Assembly: GCA_036490215.1 (NCBI GenBank)
Contig: DASXEH010000056.1
Location: 124,001-188,000, forward strand
Origin: JASHSH01 sp036490215
Lineage (GTDB): Bacteria > Pseudomonadota > Alphaproteobacteria > Rhodospirillales > Magnetospirillaceae
Direction of reading: 5' to 3'
DNA: 64,000 nt
The notes under the pieces were generated by a model. It was given only the letters and a program-made list of their open reading frames with translations, was not told where the DNA came from and did no database searches. Positions within the stretch are counted from its first letter, which is position 1. Each line of letters opens with the position of its first letter. This document shows positions 1 through 8,771 of the stretch, piece by piece. A program made the position numbers and the translations under genes.

Positions 1-1
1 C

Positions 2-442
2 CGTTATGCGCGCGACTTTCACTACGGCAATCACGATGTCAGCGGCAACCCCGGCAAGCATGATGGGCTGACGCAGGCCTGGCTGAGTTCGTCGCTGGCG
101 ATTTCGCCCGTCGAGCAGGTCGCGTTCCTCGACGCGCTGGTTCACCGCACGCTGCTGGCCTCGCCGATGGCACAAGAGAAGACGCTGGCGATCATGCCCA
201 CCTTTCCCGCCGCCGATGGTTGGACGGTGCATGGCAAGACCGGCCAGGGCTTTCCGCGCAAGCCCGATGGCAGTCTCGATCACGATCACGCGATCGGTTG
301 GTTCGTCGGCTATGCGGAAAATGGTCCGCGCCGCGTGGTGTTCGCGCGCCGCATCCAAGACGACGCGCCGCAGCCGGTCTTCACCAGCCTGCGCGCGCGG
401 GATGGTTTGATCGCGGATTTGCCGGAGGTGGTGGGGCGGTAG
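2..442 (+). CDS. Class D (OXA-type) beta-lactamase, 3' part only
   Basis: The 5' end lies outside the window; the frame is open from base 2 to the TAG at 440-442, giving about 146 C-terminal residues. The visible part holds the class D signatures in order: a Tyr-Gly-Asn (YGN) triad near the start, a Trp followed by SSLAISPVEQVAFL, and the KTG triad (HGKTGQGF) on the active-site strand, followed by IGWFVGY. These are the conserved boxes of periplasmic serine beta-lactamases that hydrolyse penicillins and related drugs. The catalytic Ser-x-x-Lys would lie upstream of the window. Chromosomal class D homologues are common in environmental proteobacteria, so a resistance phenotype cannot be inferred. 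Family assignment is firm; substrate range is unknown. Confidence 0.85.
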   Translation, partial: RYARDFHYGNHDVSGNPGKHDGLTQAWLSSSLAISPVEQVAFLDALVHRTLLASPMAQEKTLAIMPTFPAADGWTVHGKTGQGFPRKPDGSLDHDHAIGWFVGYAENGPRRVVFARRIQDDAPQPVFTSLRARDGLIADLPEVVGR

Positions 443-453
443 GAATCTTTCCG

Positions 454-549
454 CCCCACCCCCCATCCTAACCTTCCCCCTCAAGGGGGGAAGGGATTCA
501 CGGTGATCTCTTCCTCCCCCCTTGAGGGGGAGGAACGAGGTGGGGGGTG
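454..549. repeat. Inverted repeat of C-rich/G-rich arms (REP-like)
   Basis: Directly behind the beta-lactamase gene two complementary arms face each other: a C-rich arm containing CCCCACCCCCCATCC and CCCCCTCAAGGGGGGAAGGG, and a G-rich arm ending GAGGTGGGGGGTG. Each arm also forms its own small hairpin around CCTCAAGG or CCTTGAGG. This is a dispersed intergenic palindrome of a kind common in alphaproteobacteria. A role in transcription termination of the upstream gene is possible but there is no T-tract. Confidence 0.7.
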
Positions 550-642
550 TGAACCCGCCATGACGAATTGAAAATGGCCCTGCGTTCATTCAAACGCCGC
601 CCACCCGTCACGGGACACTGACTCGAACGCATCTCCATCGCG

Positions 643-722
643 TCATGCCCGGGCTTGACCCGGGCATCCACGTCTTCGATCACAAAAGTCGTAGATGGCC
701 GGGTCTGGGCCCGGCCATGACG
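643..722. repeat. Paired palindromic intergenic repeat
   Basis: Two adjacent hairpins, one built on ATGCCCGGGCTTGACCCGGG and one on GGCCGGGTCTGGGCCCGGCC, are bounded by GTCATG and CATGACG. This is a typical two-palindrome intergenic element. No coding potential is apparent. Confidence 0.7.
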
Positions 723-761
723 AGTTGGAGATGGCCATCCCCCATTCCGTCGCCCCGAAAC

Positions 762-847
762 GCGAAGCAAACGGGCGGCGCGTATCGGGAGTGCCTGAGC
801 ACTGTACGCGCCGCCCGCCGGAGCTCCCGGCTTTGGCGTTTGCTCGC
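762..847. other. Nested inverted repeats able to form a three-way junction
   Basis: Three sets of complementary arms are nested. The outer stem pairs GCGAAGCAAACG (762-773) with CGTTTGCTCGC (837-847) with one bulge. Inside it, GGGCGGCGCGTA (773-784) pairs perfectly with TACGCGCCGCCC (805-816), and that hairpin has an inner AGTGC/GCACT stem (790-803). A second inner hairpin pairs GCCGG (817-821) with CCGGC (827-831). Together they close a branched fold of about 86 nt. It could be a structured RNA or a DNA cruciform. No function is known to me. Confidence 0.45.
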
Positions 848-1107
848 CGCCAAGCCGGACGCCCTCGGTTGGCCTCCCAAACCCTGGTGAGACGCGGCCG
901 GAGGTTAGGCCCGAGCGGCATCAGGAAACGATAGGGTTTCTGGGGGATTTCCCGCATTGGCGCCCTTAGGAAATCCTTATGACGGGGCATCGGCCGGTAT
1001 GGCACGCCGCCGAACCGTGCTATGCTGATTATTGAGTAACCGTCGGCCGATCACGGGTTGGGGAACCCGCCGGCCGATGCCGGCAGAAGGCGGGCGAGGC
1101 ACGGGGG
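848..1107. other. Non-coding leader region before the octapeptide-repeat gene
   Basis: No gene is supported here. Further short inverted repeats occur (GCCAA/TTGGC around 851-873; GAAAC/GTTTC around 926-941). The last bases before the ATG at 1108 carry a purine-rich GAGG...GGGGG stretch that can act as ribosome binding site. Confidence 0.5.
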
Positions 1108-4100
1108 ATGAGCTTCACAGGGCTGACGATTACGCAGCTTGAAGCGCTGACGGAGACGCAGATCGCGGCCTTCGTCACGTCGAATATCGCATCGCTGCTG
1201 CCCGGCAACTTCCCGCAACTCACCGCGACGCAGATCCAAGCCTTCACCGCCGACGAAGCAGCCGAGTTCTCGGTGACGCAGATCGCCGGCTTCACGGCTG
1301 TCGTGGCGAAAGCGCTGACCGCGACGGAACTCGACGCCTTCGTCACCACCCAGATCGACGCGCTGGTGGCGGCGGCGTTGAACAACCTCACCGCCACGGT
1401 GCTGAGCTCGCTGTCGCAGGCGCAGGTGGAGGCGCTGACGCTGACGCAGATCAGGGCGCTCACCGCCACCGCGCTGGACGGGCTGGGCGCCGCGACCGAC
1501 CTGACGCAACTGACGGAATCGCAGATCGCGGCATTGACGGTGACCGCGCTCAATGGCCTTTCCGCCACCGACCTTGCCGCGCTGGTTGCGGCCGAGGTCG
1601 AAGCGCTCACCCCGACGCAGATCAAGGGGCTGACCGCCACCACCATCAACGGGCTCGGCATCGCCAATCTCGAGGTGCTGACCAATACGCAGCTTCAGGC
1701 GCTGCCCATTACCGTGCTCGATGCGCTGACGGACACGAATCTCGCTGGCCTGACCAACGCCGAAGTGGCGGTGCTGAGCGCGGCGCAGATGGCGGGCTTC
1801 ACCGCCACCGCGCTCGATGGGCTGGGCGTGGCCAATCTGCCGGCGCTGACCGCGACCCAGATCAAGGCGCTGGCAACGGCGGCACTGAACGGCCTCACCG
1901 CCACCGATCTCGTCGCCTTCGGCACCGCGCAAGCGACCGTCCTGACCGCCGCGCAGATCAAAGCCCTGACGGCGACCACGCTCGACGGTTTGGGCGTTGC
2001 CAATCTGGCCGCCCTGACCACGACGCAGATCGCCGCCATCGCAACCGCCGCCCTCAACGGGCTGACCGCCACCGACATCGCCGCGTTCCTGCCGAGCCAG
2101 ATGGCGGGTCTGTCGATCGCGCAGCTCGATGCGATGACGGCCACGGCCTTGACGGCGCTGGCAAGCGGCACTGCGGCGGCGCTCTCACTCACCCAGATCA
2201 AAGGCCTGACCGTTGCGGCGCTCAACGGGCTCGGCGCGACCAATCTCGCGGCCCTGGCAACGACGCAGATCGAAGCGCTGACCACGGCACTGCTCAACGG
2301 CCTCACCGACACCAATCTCGTGGCGCTGACCACGGCCGAAGCGCAGGCGCTGACCGTGACGCAGGCGAAGGCGCTGACCGCCACGGCGCTCGATGGGCTG
2401 GGCATCGCCAATCTGGCGGCACTGGCCAATAGCCAGATCGCCGCGCTGACGGCCACGGCGCTGAACGGGCTGACCGCCACCGATCTTGTCGCCTTCGGTA
2501 CGGCACAGGTGAACGCCTTCACCACCACGCAGCTCAAGAGCCTCACCGCCACGGCTCTGGACGGACTCGGCACCGCCAATCTGCAGGCGCTGACCAACAG
2601 CCAGATCGCAACACTGGCGGCCACCGCGCTGAACGGGCTGACCGCCACCGACCTGGTCGCCTTCGGTACGGCGCAGGCGATGGCCCTGACCGCGACCCAG
2701 ATCAAAAGCCTGACGGCCACCGCGCTCGACGGGTTGGGTGATGCCAACCTATCGGCGCTGACGACGACACAGATCGCGGCCATCGCCATCGCCGCGCTCA
2801 ACGGCTTGACCGCCACGGATATCGGTTCGTTGACCACGGACCAGGCCGTGGCGCTGACCATCGCGCAGCTGGACGGCATGACGGCAACGGCATTGACCGC
2901 GCTGAGCGCCGCCGCCGCCGCGGTGCTGACCACAACACAGATCAAGAATCTTTCCACCGCTGCGTTCAACGGACTCGGCACCACCAATCTCGGATCGCTG
3001 TCCACGGCGCAGCTCGCCGTGGCCACGGCCGCACAATTGAACGGCCTGACCGCCACCAATCTGACCGCGCTGACGACAGTGGAAACCGATGCGCTGACGC
3101 TGACGCAGATCAAGGCGCTGACGGCCGTCACGCTGAACGGGCTCAACACCACCAATCTGGCGGCGCTGACCACGTCGCAGCTGATCGCGCTTGCCGTGGC
3201 CCAGCTCGACGGTCTGACGGCCACCAATCTGGCCGGGCTGATCTCCGCTGAAATCGCGGCGCTGACGATCACCCAGATCAAGGGCCTGACCGTCACCGCC
3301 GCCAACGGATTGGGCGCCACCAATCTGGCCCAGTTGGCGGCATCGCAGATCGCGGCGCTGCCGATCACCGTATTGAACGGACTCACCGCCACCAATCTCG
3401 TCGCGTTCGGCACCGCCGAGGCCGAGGCGCTGACCAAGACGCAGATCGCGGGATTGACGGCAACGAGTTTGGATGGCCTGGGTGTGGCCAATCTCGCGGC
3501 GCTAAGCACCACGCAGATCGCCGCACTGGCCACCAGCGCGATCAACGGCCTGACCGCGACCGACCTCAGCGCGCTCCTCACCAGCGAGGTCGAGGCCTTC
3601 ACGATCACCCAGGCCAAGGGGCTGACCGCGACCGCGCTCGACCGGCTCGGCATCGCCAATCTGGCGGTGCTGGCCAACACGCAGATCGCCGCGCTGACCA
3701 CCGCCGCCATCAACGGCCTGACCGCGACCGATCTTGTCGCCTTCGGCGCGGCGCAGGTTCAGTCCTTCATCACGGCCCAGATCGCCGGACTGACGGCGAC
3801 CGCGCTCGATGGGCTGGGCGTGGGCAATCTGGCCGACCTGACCGACACGCAGATCAAGGCGATCGCGACCGCCGCGCTCAACGGGCTGAGTTCGACCGAC
3901 CTCACCGCGTTGACCACCGACCAGGCCGATGCGATTACAGTGGCGCAGATCAAGGCGATGACGGCCACGGCGCTGGATGCGCTGGGCGACGTCAACCTGG
4001 CCGCGCTGACCACGACACAGTTCGCGGCCCTGAGCGCCGCTGTGCTCAACGGGCTGACGATCACCGATCTCGGCGCATTGACCGGCGTGCAGCTGGCCGC

Positions 4101-5514
4101 GGCGACGGCGACGGTGCTGAACGGCCTCACCGCCACCAGCCTCGCCGCGCTGAGCACCGCCGCCGTGGATGCCATGACCACGACGCAGATCAAGAGTCTG
4201 ACCGCCGCCACGCTCAACGGGCTGAACATCACCAATCTGTCGGCACTGACCAGCGCGCAGATTCTCGCGCTCTCGGCTGTTCAGGTGAACGGCCTGACCG
4301 CGACCAATCTCGCGGCCCTGACCACGATCGAGACCGAGACCTTTACCGTCACGCAGATCAAGGCCTTCACCGCCACCACGCTGAACGGACTCGGCACACT
4401 CAACCTGCCGGCCTTGACGACATCGCAGATGGTGGCGCTGGCGGCCACCCAGATCGACGGGCTGACCGATACCAACCTCGCCGCCATCATTGCCGCCGAG
4501 GTCGAAGTCTTCACGGTGACTCAACTCAAGGGCATGACGGCCACCGCGCTCGACGGTTTGGGCACGGTCAATCTCGCCCTATTCTCCAATACGCAAATCG
4601 CGGCGCTGACCACGGCCGCGCTGAACGGATTGACGGCCACCGATCTGGTCGCGTTCGGCACGGCCGAGGCTCAGGCGTTGACCAAGACGCAGATCGCAGG
4701 GCTGGTGGCGACCACGCTGGACGGGCTGGGCGACGTCAATCTCGCCGTGTTGACGAACACCCAGATCGCCGCCATCACCGCGGCGGCACTGAACGGTCTC
4801 ACCAGCACCGATCTCGCCGCCTTCACCAGCGGGCAAGCACAAGCGCTGACCGTCGCGCAACTGAACGGGTTGACGGCCACCAGCCTGGTCGCGCTGACCG
4901 TGGCCGATGTCGAGGCGCTGACGCTGACCCAGATGGCCGGCCTGACTGCCGCAACAGTCAACGGGCTCAGCATCACCAATATCGCCGTGCTGGCGGCAAC
5001 CCAGGCCGAGGCGCTCGGTATCGCCGCGCTGAACGGCATGACCACCACATCGCTGGTCGCCTTGCCCACCGCCGATGCGGCTGCCCTGACGCTGACTCAG
5101 ATCAAGGGCCTGACGGCGGCCACGCTCAACAATCTCAACATCACGAATATCGCCAGCCTGACCGCATCGCAGATCGCGGTGCTCTCGAGTCCGCAGCTGG
5201 CCGGGCTGACGATCACCAGCATCGGCGCGCTGCTGCCGGCACAGCTCACCAATCTGACAGCCGCCCAATTCGGCGAACTCACGGCAACCGAAGCCGCCGC
5301 GCTGACCACAGGCGCGCTTGTCTCACTCGCGGTGACGCAATTCGCGGGATTGACCGTCGCGGCCCTGAAGGCGCTGACGGTGACGCAGATCCAGGCGCCG
5401 ATCGCCGTCGCCGATTTCCTGGCGCTGAGCACCGGCCAGCGCGCGGCCTTCACCACGCCCCAGCTTCAGGCGATGACTCCGGATCAGAACCAGGCCGTGC
5501 TGTTCGGCACCTAA
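1108..5514 (+). CDS. Giant octapeptide-repeat protein (1468 aa), unknown function
   Basis: Almost the whole protein, from about residue 6 to 1460, is one uninterrupted run of roughly 180 eight-residue units with the consensus L-T-x-T-x-[IL]-x-[AG], for example LTATQIAA, LTATALNG, LTATDLVA. Hydrophobic positions 1 and 6 recur with strict 5/3 spacing; one nine-residue unit (LGAATDLTQ, near residue 130) is the visible slip. Composition is dominated by Ala, Leu and Thr, with no Cys or Trp seen and few charges. There is no evident signal peptide, transmembrane segment or C-terminal anchor: the start is MSFTGLTITQ and the end QAVLFGT. Each unit begins with a Thr-x-x-Gln-like helix cap, so a solenoid of very short helices is possible; a beta-solenoid is the alternative. 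Uncharacterised alphaproteobacterial proteins with similar repeats are familiar, but no function is established to my knowledge. Confidence 0.85.
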   Translation: MSFTGLTITQLEALTETQIAAFVTSNIASLLPGNFPQLTATQIQAFTADEAAEFSVTQIAGFTAVVAKALTATELDAFVTTQIDALVAAALNNLTATVLSSLSQAQVEALTLTQIRALTATALDGLGAATDLTQLTESQIAALTVTALNGLSATDLAALVAAEVEALTPTQIKGLTATTINGLGIANLEVLTNTQLQALPITVLDALTDTNLAGLTNAEVAVLSAAQMAGFTATALDGLGVANLPALTATQIKALATAALNGLTATDLVAFGTAQATVLTAAQIKALTATTLDGLGVANLAALTTTQIAAIATAALNGLTATDIAAFLPSQMAGLSIAQLDAMTATALTALASGTAAALSLTQIKGLTVAALNGLGATNLAALATTQIEALTTALLNGLTDTNLVALTTAEAQALTVTQAKALTATALDGLGIANLAALANSQIAALTATALNGLTATDLVAFGTAQVNAFTTTQLKSLTATALDGLGTANLQALTNSQIATLAATALNGLTATDLVAFGTAQAMALTATQIKSLTATALDGLGDANLSALTTTQIAAIAIAALNGLTATDIGSLTTDQAVALTIAQLDGMTATALTALSAAAAAVLTTTQIKNLSTAAFNGLGTTNLGSLSTAQLAVATAAQLNGLTATNLTALTTVETDALTLTQIKALTAVTLNGLNTTNLAALTTSQLIALAVAQLDGLTATNLAGLISAEIAALTITQIKGLTVTAANGLGATNLAQLAASQIAALPITVLNGLTATNLVAFGTAEAEALTKTQIAGLTATSLDGLGVANLAALSTTQIAALATSAINGLTATDLSALLTSEVEAFTITQAKGLTATALDRLGIANLAVLANTQIAALTTAAINGLTATDLVAFGAAQVQSFITAQIAGLTATALDGLGVGNLADLTDTQIKAIATAALNGLSSTDLTALTTDQADAITVAQIKAMTATALDALGDVNLAALTTTQFAALSAAVLNGLTITDLGALTGVQLAAATATVLNGLTATSLAALSTAAVDAMTTTQIKSLTAATLNGLNITNLSALTSAQILALSAVQVNGLTATNLAALTTIETETFTVTQIKAFTATTLNGLGTLNLPALTTSQMVALAATQIDGLTDTNLAAIIAAEVEVFTVTQLKGMTATALDGLGTVNLALFSNTQIAALTTAALNGLTATDLVAFGTAEAQALTKTQIAGLVATTLDGLGDVNLAVLTNTQIAAITAAALNGLTSTDLAAFTSGQAQALTVAQLNGLTATSLVALTVADVEALTLTQMAGLTAATVNGLSITNIAVLAATQAEALGIAALNGMTTTSLVALPTADAAALTLTQIKGLTAATLNNLNITNIASLTASQIAVLSSPQLAGLTITSIGALLPAQLTNLTAAQFGELTATEAAALTTGALVSLAVTQFAGLTVAALKALTVTQIQAPIAVADFLALSTGQRAAFTTPQLQAMTPDQNQAVLFGT

Positions 5515-8000
5515 GCCTGTTCGTTCACCGCTGTTTCGAGCAGGCGCCGCAGCAAAGCCGCAAGCTCCTGGGCGCGGAACGGCTTCTGCAGCAGATGCAC
5601 GCCCGGATCGATGCGGCCGCGGCTCATGATCGCGTTTTCGGTATAGCCCGACATATAGATGACCTTCAGCTCGGGCCTGCGCGCCAGCACGGCCTCGACC
5701 AGTTGCGGCCCGTTCATATGGCCCGGCAGGACGACATCGGTGAGCATCAGGACAATCCCCGGCGTTTCGCCGAGCACGCGCAGCGCGCCGGCACCGCTGT
5801 CAGCCTCCCAGATTTTGTAGCCTAGAGCGCGCAGCTGCGCGGCGGTCACATTGCGCAACTCGTCATCGTCTTCCACCAGAAGAATGCCCTCGCCCTGGCC
5901 GCGGACGGAGGTCACCACTGGAACGGCGGCAGCAGCTTCCGTCGCATCGAGGTTGCGCGGAAGATAGATGCGCACGGCGGTGCCACGCCCGATCTCGCTC
6001 TGGATCGTGGCGTGCCCCAATGACTGTTTGGCGAAGCCATAGACCATGCTGAGCCCCAGGCCCGTGCCCTTGCCCACCGCCTTGGTGGTGAAGAAGGGCT
6101 CGAAGGCGCGGTCGATCACGTCCTGTGTCATCCCCGCGCCGGTGTCGGAAACCACCACCACGACATAGTCGCCAGGATGCACGTCCACGTGGCGTTCGGC
6201 ATAGGCGCTGTCGAGCGTCGCGTCCCTGGTCTCGATGGTCACGCGGCCGCCGGCCGGCATGGCGTCGCGCGCATTGGCGACCAGGTTGAGCAGCGCATTC
6301 TGCAGCTGGCCGGGATCGGCCTCGCAGAGCCAAGTATTGGCCGAGACGAATTGTACGTCGATGCTGGCGGGAACGGTGCTGCGGATCAGCACCGCCACTT
6401 CGCGCACCAGATCTTTGACGTCGATCACGCGCGGCTGTAACGGCTGCTGCCGCGAGAAGGCGAGCAGGCTGCGGGTGAGATTGGCGCCGCGCTCGACCGC
6501 GCGCATGCAGGATTGCAGGCGCTTGCGCAGACCCGGCTGGTCTTCCAAATCCTCATCGACCAATTGCAGATTGCCGAGGATCGCGCCCAGCAGATTGTTG
6601 AAATCATGGGCGACGCCGCCGGTCAGCTGCCCCACCGCCTCCATTTTCTGCGACTGCAGCAACTGGATGCGGCTTTCGCGCAGGATGCGCTCGGCCTCGC
6701 GTTCCTGCGTCGTCTTGGTCTCGATCTCGCGCTGCGCCTCGGCCAGGTTCAGGCGCATCTTTTCGAGCAATTGCGCCAGCGCATCGATATCGCGCACGGC
6801 CGAACGGACGCCGATCGGCGCTGCCAGTTCCATGCGCCCGATGCGTGCGCTCTCGGCCGTGAGCCGCTCGATCGGGCGGGTCAAACGGCGGGCCAGCCAG
6901 ACGGCGCCCAAAGCCGCAACCAGAATACTGCCCAGCACCACGGCGAGGCCGATGCCAATGTCGGCGCCGTTCAGCGATCGGAAATCGCTCGACGGCGCCA
7001 GCGTCGCAATCCAGAAAACCTGCTCGCCGAGATGGATCGGCTCGAACGAGGTCAGCCAGTCATCGCCGCCGCTCTCAAAGCTGAGCGGCGTGAAACTCGG
7101 CTTTCCACCCGCCTGCCATCGTACGAAAGCCGAGTTCAGCGGATCGAGCTTCAGGCTGGCGAGCGGCTGCAACAATGCCGTCTTGGTCATTTCCGGCGTC
7201 GTATAGGTGGAGCAATGAGGGACGGCAACCACCCGGCCATCATCGGTCAGGATGGCGGCCACGCCCGTCTTGCCGACGCTGATCGCCTGGGTGAAGCGCG
7301 TCAGATCGAGCAGCCGGATGTCTGTTGCCATCGCATAGCCATGACCATCCGGCGCATGCCAGCGCACCACAACCGACATGCCAAGCTCGCCGGTCGAGAT
7401 GAATTTGTAGGGCGGCGTCCAATAGAAATCGCTCTCGGGCCGCGCCATGCTGGCGGTGAACCACGGCCGCTTGCGCGCGTCGTAATCCACAGCCACTTGG
7501 TCGCTGGCGACCAGCTTGTCGTCGGCATTCCAGGTCATGAAACGCGACTGCATACCCCAGGCATCAGGATTGGTGATGCGGTTGCGCCACCCGCCATCGA
7601 GCAGGGATAGGATCAGCACCTCATGGCCGGTATCCTCGGCGATCACCACCGAGGTGACGCCGGCCGACTGACCGAAAAGCGAGACGAAGAAGCCGTTCAG
7701 CCTATGGACATCGTCGAGATTGATCATGCCGCGCGTGCCCCAGTCGCGGTTGCGCGCGGCAATGGCACCCACCCGGGCGAAGATGGTCCGGACATGATCG
7801 GCGACGCGGTCGGACGCGCGGCGCATCTCGACCGTGGTCAAATCGCGCAGCATCGGCCGATAGACGAGTTGATAGATTCCGACGCCGGAGATGATGAAGG
7901 CGACGATGACCAGCGCAACGCTGCTCACCACCAGGCGGCGCTGAATCGAGCCGCTTGGCACATGCACGCCGCCGACGATGCGCCCGTCTTTATCCCACAC
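5511..8000 (-). CDS. Hybrid sensor histidine kinase with Cache, HAMP, HisKA, HATPase and receiver domains
   Basis: This is a membrane sensor that autophosphorylates on His and passes phosphate to its own C-terminal receiver. Counting from the GTG at 8000: membrane segment at about 22-47 (RRLVVSSVALVIVAF), an extracytoplasmic Cache-like sensor to about 345, a second membrane segment near 348-370, HAMP, then the H-box GGVAHDFNNLL near 465. The N-box is NLVANARDAM, the G-boxes are DTGAGM and GTGLGLS, and a receiver fills the last 120 residues (LLVEDDDE, LTDVVLPG with the phospho-Asp, LQKPF). The GTG at 8000 is preferred because GGGGAGAGGA precedes it; an in-frame TTG at 8090 would add 30 residues but has no better site. 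The stop overlaps the end of the convergent repeat-protein gene by 4 bp. The ligand is unknown. Confidence 0.88.
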   Translation of the reverse strand: MWDKDGRIVGGVHVPSGSIQRRLVVSSVALVIVAFIISGVGIYQLVYRPMLRDLTTVEMRRASDRVADHVRTIFARVGAIAARNRDWGTRGMINLDDVHRLNGFFVSLFGQSAGVTSVVIAEDTGHEVLILSLLDGGWRNRITNPDAWGMQSRFMTWNADDKLVASDQVAVDYDARKRPWFTASMARPESDFYWTPPYKFISTGELGMSVVVRWHAPDGHGYAMATDIRLLDLTRFTQAISVGKTGVAAILTDDGRVVAVPHCSTYTTPEMTKTALLQPLASLKLDPLNSAFVRWQAGGKPSFTPLSFESGGDDWLTSFEPIHLGEQVFWIATLAPSSDFRSLNGADIGIGLAVVLGSILVAALGAVWLARRLTRPIERLTAESARIGRMELAAPIGVRSAVRDIDALAQLLEKMRLNLAEAQREIETKTTQEREAERILRESRIQLLQSQKMEAVGQLTGGVAHDFNNLLGAILGNLQLVDEDLEDQPGLRKRLQSCMRAVERGANLTRSLLAFSRQQPLQPRVIDVKDLVREVAVLIRSTVPASIDVQFVSANTWLCEADPGQLQNALLNLVANARDAMPAGGRVTIETRDATLDSAYAERHVDVHPGDYVVVVVSDTGAGMTQDVIDRAFEPFFTTKAVGKGTGLGLSMVYGFAKQSLGHATIQSEIGRGTAVRIYLPRNLDATEAAAAVPVVTSVRGQGEGILLVEDDDELRNVTAAQLRALGYKIWEADSGAGALRVLGETPGIVLMLTDVVLPGHMNGPQLVEAVLARRPELKVIYMSGYTENAIMSRGRIDPGVHLLQKPFRAQELAALLRRLLETAVNEQA

Positions 8001-8106
8001 GCCGTCCTCTCCCCAGAGGAGTCGGTGACTGGAGTGTAGACCAGCGCGTTCCCGCAGAGAAGGTTGCTCGGCAGACGGCAACCAATTCAATGGTCTGGAG
8101 CCGCGC

Positions 8107-8152
8107 TTGACACATTAGTACGACCGTACTAATTTTAGTACATGCGTACTAA
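8107..8152 (+). promoter_or_regulatory. Promoter and twin palindromic operator of the TetR gene
   Basis: TTGACA (8107-8112) is followed after 17 bp by TAATTT (8130-8135), a plausible -35/-10 pair. Two 18-bp palindromes with identical arms overlap it: TTAGTACGACCGTACTAA (8115-8132) and TTAGTACATGCGTACTAA (8135-8152). Their centres are 20 bp apart, about two helical turns. The second contains the ATG (8142) of the regulator itself. This is the layout expected for autorepression by the TetR protein. Confidence 0.75.
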
Positions 8153-8771
8153 ACAACAACCCGCGACCGTGAGCAGTGGCAGCGTCATCGAAAGCGCGCG
8201 GCGCCAGCAGATCATTGCCTGCGCCATCGATGCGATCGTCGAAATGGGTTTCGCGCGCGCCTCGGTCGACCAGATCGCCAAACGCGCCGGCGTCAGCAAG
8301 GGCGTGATCTCCTATCACTTCCCCGCGAAAGAGGAACTGACACAGGCGATCATCGACAGCGTGTTCGCCACCGGCCGTGCCTATATGACACCGCAGATCA
8401 TGGCCGCGACCACGGCGGCCGACCGGCTGCGTGCCTATATCGAATCCGATCTCGCCTTCATCGACGCCAACCGCAAGCCGCTGATGGCCCTGGTCGAGAT
8501 CGCCATCGGCGCGCGCAATCCCGACGGCAGCCCGGTGATCGGCGCGGAGTCATTGGCCCAGCGCGTCGGCGCACTCGAAGAGCTGTTGCGCGCCGGCCAG
8601 AAATCGGGCGAGTTCCGCCGCTTCAACACGCGCGTGATGGCGCTGATCATTATCCAATCCATCGACGGTATTCCGCCGCTGCTCGCCCGTGAGCCCGATC
8701 TCGACATCACGTCGCACGCCAAGGAACTCGTCACCGTGTTCGCCCTTGCCACACGAAAGGAATCGCCATGA
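8142..8771 (+). CDS. TetR/AcrR family transcriptional regulator
   Basis: A 209-residue protein of normal TetR length. The N-terminal helix-turn-helix spans about residues 18-64 (IIACAIDAIVEMGFARASVD, then IAKRAGVSKGVISYHF and AKEEL). The C-terminal half is a helical ligand-binding and dimerisation domain of BetI-like appearance. The start codon lies inside one of two identical palindromes, so autorepression is very likely. No Shine-Dalgarno precedes the ATG and the predicted transcription start coincides with it, so the mRNA is probably leaderless. It overlaps the next gene by ATGA, so the two are co-transcribed; the membrane protein is the obvious regulated partner. The effector is unknown. 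Confidence 0.9.
   Translation: MRTKQQPATVSSGSVIESARRQQIIACAIDAIVEMGFARASVDQIAKRAGVSKGVISYHFPAKEELTQAIIDSVFATGRAYMTPQIMAATTAADRLRAYIESDLAFIDANRKPLMALVEIAIGARNPDGSPVIGAESLAQRVGALEELLRAGQKSGEFRRFNTRVMALIIIQSIDGIPPLLAREPDLDITSHAKELVTVFALATRKESP

Noticed and set aside
897..920. Integron attC site suggested by GTTAGGC
   Set aside because: The matching RYYYAAC end and the attC stem geometry are missing and there is no integrase.
1029..5456. Long minus-strand open frames (up to 672 codons) across the octapeptide gene
   Set aside because: They are the antisense image of the repeat codons: the same repeated triplets avoid stop codons in several frames. The encoded peptides are low-complexity and start sites are absent.
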